In this document: positions 12,535 through 23,550 of the stretch, one piece after another | How positions within the stretch are numbered: the first letter of the stretch is position 1 | Layout: every line of letters starts with the position of its first letter | From: Euonymus europaeus | Lineage: Eukaryota; Streptophyta; Magnoliopsida; Celastrales; Celastraceae | Direction of reading: 5' to 3' | Assembly (NCBI GenBank): GCA_963580455.1 | Contig: OY756960.1 | Span: 4,712,001-4,776,000, forward strand | DNA length: 64,000 bases | Notes under the pieces: model-generated | Databases searched by the model: none | Seen by the model: only the letters and a program-made list of their open reading frames with translations | Told to the model about the DNA's origin: nothing | Program-made: the position numbers and the translations under genes

Positions 12535-13680
12535 TTATTGGTCTGTAAGTAGTCTCTGACATATGATCTCCTCTCGAAACACCAGGAGGACCATTAATCG
12601 AAGACTCTGTCTCTGACTAAGAACCTCTCTGCCTACCAAACTACTGTCTACCATATCGTTGTCCACTATCACCTCTACTAGAATCGATGAAAGATCCCTT
12701 AATCTTGCTTCTCTTGCTCTGCTCATGTCCCCCTCGACGGTCCATTCGTCTAATCTTAATCTTCTTTCCAAAATCAACTGCACTAGCATAAATAACAAAC
12801 TCCCGTGAAGCTATCGTTCTAAACAACGGTGTAACCAATTCTCTCACAATTTATTGATCCTCTCTCTCCTCGTAGGAACCATATGAGGAGAATATTGAGA
12901 CAACTGTGTACATGTAATATCATACTTTGTCACAATCATGCTAGAAGTCTACACCAACCGCTCGAACTCGTGTGCTCTAGCCTCTCAAACACTAAGTGGA
13001 AAAAAAGTAAGCCATAAATGACTCAATGAACTCCTCCCATCTTAGTGGAGGTAACCCTAATAGTCTCCCTGCTCTCAAGGTATCATATCAAGTAAGTGTA
13101 ATATCGTGCAGTTGAAATGCAACCAACTCAACTAATCGGGTGCAAAAACAACCCAACGTCTGTAGTATCCTTTCCATAGTGACTAGAAATTTCTTTGGAT
13201 CTTCATTTTCTTTAGAACTAGAGAATGTAGGGGGATTTAATTTCATAAACTCTGTGAAAAATTCACTGTAATGCCTCCCTCCAAATGAGTCTGAGACTGA
13301 ATCTACGTAGTCTCTCTCATTTCAATAAGTGGAGCTTGAACTATTCGAGGTTAAGTCACTCTCCGACTCTAATCAGTCACTACCTTAGTCAACCTCAAAG
13401 CTCAACATAACATGTTGGATCCCCTGCATCCCAATCATCATATCAGTCATAATAGAAACTTGAGCCTCAGGTGGCCTATATAGGAGCATTAGAAGCACTA
13501 TGAGTATCAGAAGGTGGTAAAGTCCCCTCAATCTGGATTCCATCTCGAATGACCTTGTTAATCCTGCCTCATCTACCTCAACGCCTAGTAGTATGGGCTA
13601 AAGGCCTAATGGAACTCTCGCACTCCAATATCACTGAGTGGGCGCATCTTAGGAGGCATCTTCACCTATACAACCTGTAG
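12535..13680 (-). mobile_element. Ty3/gypsy gag fragment (decayed)
   Basis: On -, the start region reads MPPKMRPLSDIG (about 13660). It is followed by stop-ridden gag sequence that includes VREARAHEFERLV (about 12985-12945), MIVTKYDIT, TQLSQYSP and LVTPLFRTIASREFV (about 12840-12800). This is the capsid region of chromovirus-type gag. An Arg/Gly-rich tail lies at 12535-12700. No zinc knuckle, protease or pol follows: the DNA changes directly to the end of the FAR1-like gene near 12500. It is a 5' remnant of an element whose primer site and LTR edge lie at 13881-13900. Confidence 0.7.
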
Positions 13681-13880
13681 ATATTGATCAGAATAAGGAT
13701 ATGGATCGAATATAGAAATATATATATGTCAGCGAGATGAAAGTTCTCAAATCAATATGAAAAGCCATAATGGAAGTTCTCGATCATAGTATGCCCGGGC
13801 ACATACTCAATCGCGACTCTACTAAAAAGACACTTGTTTCGTTAATACAGTGACTCTAGAATTACCATCACTATCGAAAA

Positions 13881-13896
13881 CCTCCCTCAGATGCCA
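13881..13896 (-). other. Decayed initiator-Met tRNA primer-binding site next to an LTR edge
   Basis: On - this reads TGGCATCTGAGGGAGG, a diverged form of the plant LTR-retrotransposon primer site TGGTATCAGAGC. It is preceded by GGGTTGTGA, resembling the GGGGCGTGACA end of the solo LTR at 51047. Both also carry GCCGGTCACG a little upstream. It marks the 5' LTR/gag boundary of the gypsy remnant. Confidence 0.55.
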
Positions 13897-13899
13897 ATT

Positions 13900-14650
13900 T
13901 TTTCACAACCCAAATGAGGACACGTGACCGGCGCATGATCTCAATGAGCCCGAGAGCTCACAAAGACCAAGCAAGCCTCAAAACAGACAAAACAAGTAGG
14001 AAAAATAATGAAAAGTTTAGTATTACATACACACACGTATAAATCCAACATAATATGAGCTCATGCCTGTACAAAACAAAATATGAACCCATGCCCGTAC
14101 ACATGCATATTTTTTTTTTTGAACTAAATCGAGAATTCAGATGGTAATTACAGAGAACGAACATTTTCAACTATCAATCATATTAAAAGTTAAAACTAAC
14201 ACTTCGTTTACACTCTGCATCGCTCGGATGTAGTACTTGCTCGGATCCAAATATTGACAATAAGTCAAAGTCGATTAATGTGCGATCACTAAAATGAAAA
14301 AAGTGAGTAGATGTATTTGTGGCTGAAGAAAGGGCCCATCCAAGGCCTGCAACTCTGTCAAATGTGTACTCATCTCATGCGAAGGCCTCGTTGTTTTAGA
14401 TTCTCTTTGACTTCATTACTTTGTACTTAAACTATGGCAAATGTCCCCATCGATCCAGGGTCTACAAATGGAAGGTGAATACTACATAAAGTTTTGAGTA
14501 GTTGGGAGAACACAAGGGTTGGAGGTTGGAGCTTTCGCCCATTCTTGGACCTTAGATTTGTGGGCTTCAACTCTTGATGTCCTTAGCATTTCCACTCTCG
14601 CAAAGTGTCGGTCCTAAAGGAGGAAAAAGACAGTTCAGTAAAATATTATA
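13900..14650 (-). mobile_element. Probable LTR remnant of the gypsy fragment (outer edge undefined)
   Basis: By position and by the GCCGGTCACG and GTGA-type end near 13900-13950, this is the 3' part of an LTR read on -. I could not find its other edge, so the right limit is arbitrary. It contains a short direct repeat (CATGCC.GTACA, about 14064 and 14090). Confidence 0.35.
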
Positions 14651-16640
14651 ATAAAAGATAATGCAAATATGCTTTTTCTTTCTTCCAAACAAATAGTTAA
14701 AAAATATATTTTCACATAATTTATTGCATAAATTTTTATGAAGTTGCTGATAAAATACTAAAGAATGTGATATGATGTGATAACATATATTTGAAGCGTC
14801 TTATTTCCTTCAAGAGTAAAAAATAAGCGAGTTTTTCATCCGGAAATTTGGGCTCGGTGTCATAAGTTTCACCTTGTTTGCTATAAACTAATATTTTCCA
14901 TGGATACATCAGACTTGTACAATTTTTTCTACCTTTCAAGGTCACGCTTTTATACTTAAATTCAAAGAAAAGATCTTAGATGTGTGAAAGAGTGTAGATC
15001 TTTGTTTATAAACTACTATCACTTAAAGTTCTTCGATTGATATGGGATTAATTATAGTCTTGAAGAATTGATTAGTCCTCCCATATCTCTTAGTATTATG
15101 TTACAAAAATAGGGAAACAACACAATCGAGAAGGGCAAAGCCCAAACTACATCGACTTAAAATATGATTTTCATTTTATCTCTAAATCTATGTGAGATGT
15201 ATTTTAATTATTGATTATAAATATACATATAAAGTCCACCTGACATTTAATATTGCACATTAATTAAGAGTCAAATGAGAGATTACATTTTGAAAAAATA
15301 AGCATTATCCAACCCAAAATCATGAGGAGGAAGATGGTTCCCACTACCCAATCACCATCGAATATTATAAAAACAATCTTTGGGAATGCTGCCGGAGAGA
15401 TTTCCCATCCTGCCAAGATCAAGAAAGAGAGAAAGAAATTGCAAGTTGCTTCAATTCACTAACACGGAGTTGGAGGCCCACACAGTGACACAAACCGCGT
15501 TTACACCGAGTGGAAGCACCCCACCGACGGTATGAAGTTGTAGGATTCTTTAATCACACTATAATGCATCTCACTATCTCTTTTTCTTGGCTTCTCTCTC
15601 ACAAAAAAAGTGCAAGACCCATGTGAAAGTCCTCAACTTTATGAGGAAAAAAATTAAAAAAATTATTCTTTTCTTTTAAAAAGGAAAAAAAAATGACAAC
15701 ATCTAAATCTAAAAAAGATGCGCCAATATGATCCACAAACAATCACATTATGCCATATAATGAATGCTAAAAATATGTAAAATGTGTGGTATTAAAATAT
15801 GCAAATTAAGTCATGATAACAATATTGTGCATATTGTATGTCGATAATTTTAAAATTCGCTTTCAAATTAACGTCTGCACAATTTTGTCCTTTAAAAAGA
15901 TTCATGTGTAATAAATTTCATTTTATAAATAGATAGATTGCTTGTATGTATACGAGTTATATTTTACGAGAATTGGAAGCTTATTACAAAAACAAATATC
16001 ATTTAATGCAAAACCAAAAAACCTGTTGGAGTTCAAGATAGGTAATTGCTTAGGAGTTTATTTATTTTGCTAATAAAAAATAACAACGAAAATGATATTT
16101 TTTCGGGCGAGTAACTTCAACTCAAGTTATATCTAGAGATGTAAAATACATTCGTAGTTCATGGAGATGTAAATATGCATCTATTGTCTCCAATATACAA
16201 TCTCTATAACTATCATAACTATCATTATAACTAGCATTGCAGTAAAAAAAAATATAATCCCATTTATACATATTATACAGCACAAAATTTTTACACCAAA
16301 AAAGTCATTATTAAGGGATGTACATCTCATTTTACGGCCCTAATTTTACATATTTGGGTTAAAGTTGCTCGTTAGAACATGCTAAGAGAATTAAATACTA
16401 CTTCAAAATTTCATATAATTGTTTACTGTGATTATTAATCCAAACAGTAATTTTTGCTTAGTAGCTCAGTAGTATTGTTGAGGGAGATAGATCTGATCCC
16501 TAACAAACCGAAGCACCAAATTTAAGAGAGTGATTATATTTATCTGACCACAACCAAGAATAGATAAGAGGTACCTCAACGTAACGGGGCTTGCAAAATC
16601 GAATAACAAAAGCCAACTCCTTGAGATCTAGTCTCCTCTT
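14651..16640. other. Gene-free AT-rich stretch
   Basis: No protein-coding similarity, tRNA or clear repeat is seen. Some of the right end will be promoter of the methyltransferase gene. Confidence 0.5.
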
Positions 16641-16650
16641 TCAAGTATTA

Positions 16651-17724
16651 CTTGATATATACACGCACAAACCACTCTGGCTCAGATCTCCCGTGCAAAT
16701 CTAGGAATCTCCATTTTTCCATTTCGGTTATTTTGGTTCTAACCCAGTAAGCTCTCACTCTCTCTTCTTGTTTTCTATGATTGAACTTATTGGGTTTTGC
16801 TTGAAGTATTGATTTTTTGAATAATCTAATCGAAATCCCATCTGGGTGTTTTTTGATTCGATTGGGGGCTGATTCATTGGTCGATTTTCAATGAGAGGAG
16901 TGGTTTTGGATTGGATGTTACAATGTTAGCATCAGATCTATGACTTTCGATATCACTTATAGAGTCGGCATTCCAATGTCGTTTTTGTTTACGTTGGTTA
17001 TCAGTGGCATAAATGGTTTTTCTTCTCTGAATTGTTCATTAATTGTTGGGTGAAATGTTTATTACTTAGATCAATGGCATAAATGGTGTCTCTTTTCTTA
17101 TTATCTTGTTTATCCTGTCGATACTTATTATAAGATTCCATGAGTAGAATCCCGTTTATTGTCCTTCTGTGTGTACAGAAGTAGGATTCCTAAGACGAAT
17201 CCATTTCATGTCTGCTTCCATTGCACCGTAATTTTCCTTTGCCATCTGATCAGATTTAAGATGGTTGGATTATTGTTCAAATGTCTGAATTCTGGGATCG
17301 GCGGGACCTAAAATTAAGCCAGTCTTGTTTACTGGTTCTAGTTTTGATCTCACGTAATTTGTGATGCTAACTTCTTCTTTTTTTTTGATGGATTGAAAAT
17401 TTTGAATTGCCCACTTCGAGTAAAAGGATTCTTTCAGTTGTTTTATGAAATTGCCCACTCTCTGTTTAACCTTTTCATTCATACGTTCTACAAATCTCTG
17501 CTGAGAAATACTTTCCTGTCTTTTTCACAGGTTAATCAAAGCTGTCTGCTGTTGGGAGCTATCACGTTTTAATTCTTGACAGTGAAGCACAAGAGTGAAT
17601 AAAGCTTTGAATTAGTTATTTCTAAACAAGTTGGTTTTAGTGCAATGAGATATGCATCGTGATCTCTTAGTACTATAACTGTATTGCATAATTCTGATTA
17701 AAAATTTGTGAAGCTATATAAACA
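16651..17724 (+). promoter_or_regulatory. Promoter edge and 5' leader with leader intron of the methyltransferase gene
   Basis: A TATA-like GATATATACACG at about 16651 precedes a pyrimidine-rich leader. A good donor (CCCA|GTAAGC, GT at 16747) and acceptor (TTTTTCACAG, ending 17530) define a probable leader intron of about 784 bp. The second leader exon (17531-17724) holds two tiny overlapping upstream ORFs, starting at 17645 (5 codons) and 17652 (8 codons), before the main ATG at 17725. The transcription start is inferred, not shown. Confidence 0.5.
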
Positions 17725-20700
17725 ATGAGGGGAAGATCTGATGGAGGCCAAAAGAAGCGGTTGATCACTTCTGTGTGTGTTGTTGCTTTGTTTCTGGGTT
17801 TTATTTACCTGTACCATGGATCCTTTTTTGTCTCTAGCCGAGGTGTGTCAGCTTTGGAATATGGCAGTAGATCCTTAAGAAAACTTGGTTCCTCTTATTT
17901 GGGCGGGGATGATGATGCTGATGGTAAGCAAGATGATTCAACAACATTTGGTCAGGAAGATGGAGACGATGGTATTATTCCTAAGAGTTTTCCTGTAAGT
18001 TAATTCAGTCCACAATTAGGTTTGAGCACCTTCCGTCCCCCCACCCCCAATTGTTCTGTGTATATTGATGGCGTGTCCTTTTCCTGAATATTTTTGTGAA
18101 GGTTTGCGATGATCGGCATTCAGAACTCATTCCCTGCTTAGACAGACATCTCATATATCAAATGAGGTTGAAGCTAGATCTTTCTTTAATGGAGCACTAT
18201 GAACGACATTGCCCTCTTCCAGAAAGGCGGTACAATTGCTTGATTCCTCCTCCACCAGGTTACAAGGTGATTCAAATCTTTGTGACAACATTTTTGTATT
18301 ATTCTGAGTTCCTTGACTATAAGGAGTCATCAGTCATGCAATATGTTAACTATTATGTTATACCCGTGGTGTAACAGATCCCAATTAAGTGGCCAAGAAG
18401 TAGGGATGAAGTATGGAAAGCAAATATTCCTCATACGCATCTTGCACATGAGAAGTCTGATCAGAACTGGATGGTTGTGAAAGGTGAAAAGATCGTGTTT
18501 CCTGGGGGAGGCACACATTTTCACTATGGAGCTGGCAAGTATATTGCTTCAATTGCAAATGTAAGCCTACAGATTGTCTGACTCTTATGACTTGGATGAC
18601 AAATTAAGCAAAGTGATCCCTGATTGAAAATATGGTGATGAAGGATGAAGAAGTTTCAGCATATAAAAATTGAATCCTGTTGACTACTAATAAAATCTTT
18701 GGCTGCTAATGGCTTGCATTTAAAAGTTTTGACAAGAAAAGAACAATTTTGTTAATTTTGCTAGAAGAATAATTCTAATTTTTCTAAAACAATGATTCTT
18801 TCTCTTTATTGCTTTTAACCACTTCTATCATAATAATATGAGCATTGTATCATTTTTTCAAATGAAAGTTGTGAGTGGGTAGTCTATTACATATTGAGCG
18901 CAAAAGTTCAGCAGTGTACATGATCATTGCTTTTCTGATTTTGTTTATACTATGGTGGTTCTCAGAATTTTCTTCTACTATGTGGATTAATATTATATCT
19001 GTTTTAATTGCAGATGCTTAACTTTTCGAACAATAATATAAACGATGAAGGAAGATTACGAACAGTACTCGATGTTGGATGTGGCGTTGCAAGTTTTGGA
19101 GCTTATCTTCTTAAACATGATGTTATAGCAATGTCCTTAGCACCCAATGACGTGCATCAAAATCAAATCCAGTTTGCCTTGGAAAGGGGAATTCCTGCTT
19201 TTCTAGGAGTTCTAGGGACAAAGAGGCTACCTTACCCTAGCAGATCTTTTGAGCTTGCACACTGTTCCCGTTGTAGAATTGATTGGCTTCAAAGGGATGG
19301 TATCCTTCTTCTTGAACTAGATCGTGTACTCCGTCCTGGGGGATATTTTGCCTATTCGTCTCCAGAAGCATATGCACAGGATGAGGAGGATCTCAGGATA
19401 TGGAGAGAAATGAGTGCCCTTGTAGGTCGGATGTGCTGGAGAGTAGCTGCAAAGAGGAATCAAACTGTTGTCTGGCAAAAGCCTCTGTCAAATGACTGTT
19501 ACATGGAAAGAGAACCTGGTACGCAGCCTCCTCTTTGCCGTTCTGACAGCGATCCTGATGCAGTATGGGGTGTACAAATGGAAGCATGCATCACACCTTA
19601 CTCTGACCGTGAGTGCCTTCTTCTTCTTCTTTTAAGTTTGTGTTCTTAGTCAGTGTCATTCTAGCTGATGGGTTATACAAGTTGTTCTCCTTTTCCTCAT
19701 TGTCTATTCCTGAATAATCTCATTTTTCGATGCCTTACCGTACTAGTTTCAAATTTTCATGTTGGAATTTGATAATGCTTGATGTGTGAAATTCTGAAGG
19801 TTATTCTGCAGATAACTAATAAAACAGACATCAAAAGTTTCTTGAGGACTTATTGATAACGATGAAGTCTTGGAGGGATTTGGCATTAGAATACTAAAGT
19901 AGGTGGTTCAAACAAATGTATTGAAGGATACAGGCTGCCCCGTATCATCAGTTTTTATAGGCTCTCCAGCTTCCGTTTATGAACTGTGTACTTCTTATTC
20001 AATGATTTCTTATATCCTTTAGTATTCCACTTTATGCTGGGTAGCATCCTTCATTTTCTTTGTCGATACTTGTCCTTGAGGCAATCAACTCTTTAAGCCT
20101 TGTTTGATGTAACTTCCTCGAATTTGAGAGTTTACTTGGTAGCCGGTGCCGTTCATCTTTCAGTAATATTTAAACTCTTAGTCACATTATTCCACGAAGT
20201 ATCTGAAGTTCAGTGACAATGACTTTTGTTTGACTGAATAAGTTTAAGCTTAAACTTACTATTTTAGATTAAGCTATATAATCCTTGTTGAAACCATATG
20301 CTGAGTAAACTTTTCTTGTTTTTGTTTTAGATGATCACAAAGTCGAAGGGAGTGGATTAGCCCCATGGCCAGCTAGATTGAGTAGTGCTCCTCCACGTCT
20401 TGCTGATTTTGGTTATTCAGATGATATGTTTGAAAAAGACACGGTAATTAGAGGCTGATTTATTTCGAACATATTGTAGTGACTGTCATTGTTTTCTGTT
20501 TATATGGATGGCCTTTCAATTAGTAAATGCAAGACGAAGACTTGTGCTTAGGTGTTGCTGATTTTATGCAGGAAATGTGGCGGCAGAGGGTGGAGATTTA
20601 TTGGAATATCTTGAGTCCGAAGATTCAATCAGACACCCTGAGGAATTTGATGGACATGAAAGCGAGCATGGGTTCTTTTGGTGCTGCACTGAAGGGAAAG

Positions 20701-21628
20701 GATGTTTGGGTGATGAATGTCGTACCCGAGGATGGTCCGAATACACTAAAGCTGATATATGACAGAGGCCTGATAGGCACCATTCACAACTGGTATGAAA
20801 GCCAGCTTACTGAAGTACATTTCAAGATCTGCTTTCTTTTTGGGTTGACTTACATCTACTCAACTGGTTTTTCTTCTCTCTTTAAAGTTTTTCATGTCCT
20901 GTACGCAACTTCTTCAAACTATTATCTTAGTTGCCGCCACTTGTCTTCCAAGGTCTTAGTGGCCAAAGATCAAAGATAGCGTTGCTGTCCTCCTTACCTG
21001 TTAAGCCTGTACTATTACGTGATTCTAATCATTTCAACTACTTCAGTACTGGATTGTAGAACTTCGGGGGTGGGGTTAATACCGTTAATTAACTGTATGA
21101 CTTGTGGATGGAACTAAATCCGTCTTCAGATTGTAGATATTTCTAATAGCAAAAAAAAGGTGATATGGAATCCCTTTTGACTTCTTTTTTGTTGTGGTTT
21201 TTCTTTGTGTAAAATTATTTTACCTAGTAGAAATCTTTTATAACCATTTTGGTGTGTAAGCATGAATTTGGTAGATTCGTTTTGTTATTCACCGGAGAAA
21301 TTGTTTTGATAGGTGTGAAGCCTTCTCAACATATCCTCGGACTTACGACTTACTCCATGCTTGGACTGTCTTTTCTGACATTGAAAAGAAAGGCTGTAGT
21401 GCTGAGGATTTGCTGCTTGAGATGGATCGCATTCTCAGACCCACTGGTTTTGTCATAATCCGGGACAAACAGTCAGTGATAGATTTGGTAAAGAAGTATT
21501 TAACGGCGTTGCACTGGGAAGCAGTGGCAACTGATTCTACTTCCGATTCAGACCAGGACGGAGATGAGGTTGTTTTTGTCATCCAGAAGAAGCTGTGGCT
21601 GACAAGTGAAAGCATCCGGGAAGCATAG
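17725..21628 (+). CDS. PMT3: Probable S-adenosylmethionine-dependent methyltransferase, PMT/QUA2 (DUF248) family
   Basis: Coding exons at 17725-17994, 18102-18266, 18378-18560, 19014-19608, 20331-20443, 20572-20792 and 21313-21628 join in frame with GT-AG introns to give 620 residues, normal for the family. The protein is a type II membrane protein: a basic N-terminus, a signal anchor at about residues 14-31 and an acidic stem (about 60-85). The putative methyltransferase region follows, opening with VCDDRHSELIPCLDR. The SAM-binding motif is VLDVGCGVASFGAYL (from about residue 224). Other family signatures are LAPNDVHQNQIQFALERGIP, HCSRCRIDWLQRDG, LDRVLRPGGYF, MDMKASMGSFGAAL and MDRILRPTGFVIIRDKQ. 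Such proteins are Golgi-located, and relatives such as QUA2 are linked to pectin methylation (family knowledge; the substrate here is not shown). The N-terminus is most like the Arabidopsis PMT3/PMT8 clade from memory, so the symbol is an orthology guess. Confidence 0.95.
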
Positions 21629-22000
21629 TAGATATATCATATATCTTGCCTCGATTCCTACTTCTCTTTGCATTCTCTGCTGATCCTTAGAACAAAGAAC
21701 CATGTCTGGAGGTAGTGATGCAGTAAACAATTTCATTTTGTAGCATTAAAAGAATGCCACTTTTTTCTTTTCTTAGTCGATAAGCGATAAACTACCAGCA
21801 TTTATAGGTTATTCTTCATTATTTTTGCTCTCTATTTATGGAAAATACTTCAGCAATTTATCAATAACCAGAATATGTATGCTGAAGTATAGAAAATTTG
21901 TGACTTAAATTTATTCTGTTATTTATAAATGAATATTTTGCTTAGCCATTTTTGCCTTCATCTTCATCCATTGCTGACTTTTTTTTTATCTAAATACCCA
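21629..22000 (+). other. 3' untranslated region of the methyltransferase gene (approximate)
   Basis: T-rich sequence directly after the stop codon, with no other feature. The polyadenylation point cannot be fixed from sequence alone. Confidence 0.4.
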
Positions 22001-23254
22001 ATGTAATCATCCATCCTTGTTTCATTGATTTTGTTTACCAGGGAAGTAATAGCAGCAGTTGCAGTGTTAGTGCACTGTTTAGGCTTCTTTTTTTTTTGGG
22101 TGCTTCTCTTTGTTCATATTTAATACTGGCACTTTAATATTTTGAAAAGATAAAGATGGGTTGCAACTTATGCGGTCCTAAAGTTAGAGAGACCCTGTAA
22201 AGTGGTCCTTACACTCTGTAGGACCCTAGGAAAGGTTTGGGGGTTGCTCCTGTAATTGTGCCCTGTCCTCCAAGACAAAAAAATCAAGGATATATCCCAT
22301 AAATCACAAGCACATGCATTTGTTCTTATTGTCTCTAATATTCTGTGCACTGAGCAGCTGTGTAAGCCTGCCCTTCTTTGGGCCTAGTAAATATTCTTTC
22401 CTTCGGACTAGTTGATACTTGCCCGCAAGGTTTTGTTGTCATGAACTTTTGATCCAAAAAACACATCTATTAGGTTGAGAAGTTTGACCTATTATATCCT
22501 ACACATCTTCCATTGAACGATGTGAATTTTAGAATCTTGAGCTCCTTTGCCGTTCGGAAACTCATTCAGCACAACCAATTTGACATTGTAAAGGGTTGTG
22601 GCCCCGCCAACTAGACATAGGTGCTGGAAGCTGCTTGCCTTCAAAATTGCAATCTAATTAGTACATATGCAAGCAAGACCCATCCCTTTTTTTCCTTTGG
22701 AAGGAAAGTAAATCTTGGATAATGCCTACAGCTTTCAAAGAAGTTGATGCATGCTGTTTTCAACATAACTTTACTTCTTGAATTTGAATAAAAAAGCAAA
22801 TTAAGTCTTTGCATGGTCCCTCAATTATATGCCCAACTAGGAAGGGAACCCTCCTCCCCTAATCAAGTTGCCTTTGTGGGGTTCGCTTTATTTTGAAGCT
22901 ATTATCCTTTAAATTCATGTTTGCTAGAGAAACACATGCAATATTAAATGCTAGACATCCATAATTTATGGAGTGTGTTGAGGAATTTTATTAACTTTAG
23001 TAAAAAGAAACCCTATGTTTTGGGCTATATACAGGCCTAAGTAATGTGACAAGAGTCAACTTTCTTATCTTGGTGCTTCCACCATTTGTAGACTACACTA
23101 ATCTAATGGGGTCTAGAGAGGGTACAATTATAGCTAAAATTTGCTGCAGTTCCCTCAAAATTACGTTAAATAATGTTTTTTTTTTAAATGGCATGAGGAT
23201 TTAGGAATTAATATTTAATATTTAGGGTTTAAAGTTTATAGTTAAGAAAATCAT
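22001..23254. other. Intergenic, no gene seen
   Basis: No coding similarity or clear repeat recognised on either strand. Confidence 0.45.
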
Positions 23255-23550
23255 GGGAAAGTAGCTTAGTTGATAAGTTATCCTGGTTAGACGTTCCAAT
23301 GTGTTCATCTAAAGTTTGAATTCTAGCGTGAGCAATTTCTTTGTAACCACTTGACAGCATGGACTTCAGCCTGTCTGCGAGGGCTTGCTAGTGAGCTATA
23401 GTCCAATTAGTGGGTCTCGGCGCATGAGTTTAATGTCTTCAACTCATACTAACTTGGCGACCCGATGTGTGCGGGAGGTACCCGTCCTAGGTTTAGAACG
23501 GACTTAGCTGTTTGAAGACCATATTGAGTTGGGAATTCTATATTACCAGA
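23255..23550 (+). mobile_element. Possible tRNA-derived SINE relic
   Basis: A box-A-like TAGCTTAGTTGA (23262-23273) and a box-B-like AGTTTGAATTC (23313-23323) are separated by 39 bp, as in the pol III promoter of tRNA-derived SINEs. A 200-bp body follows, ending near an A-rich tract (about 23550). There is no tRNA cloverleaf. The flanking duplication was not found. Confidence 0.35.

Noticed and set aside
14736..14945. 69-codon frame on - in the gene-free stretch
   Set aside because: No recognisable domain, start context or splice partner.
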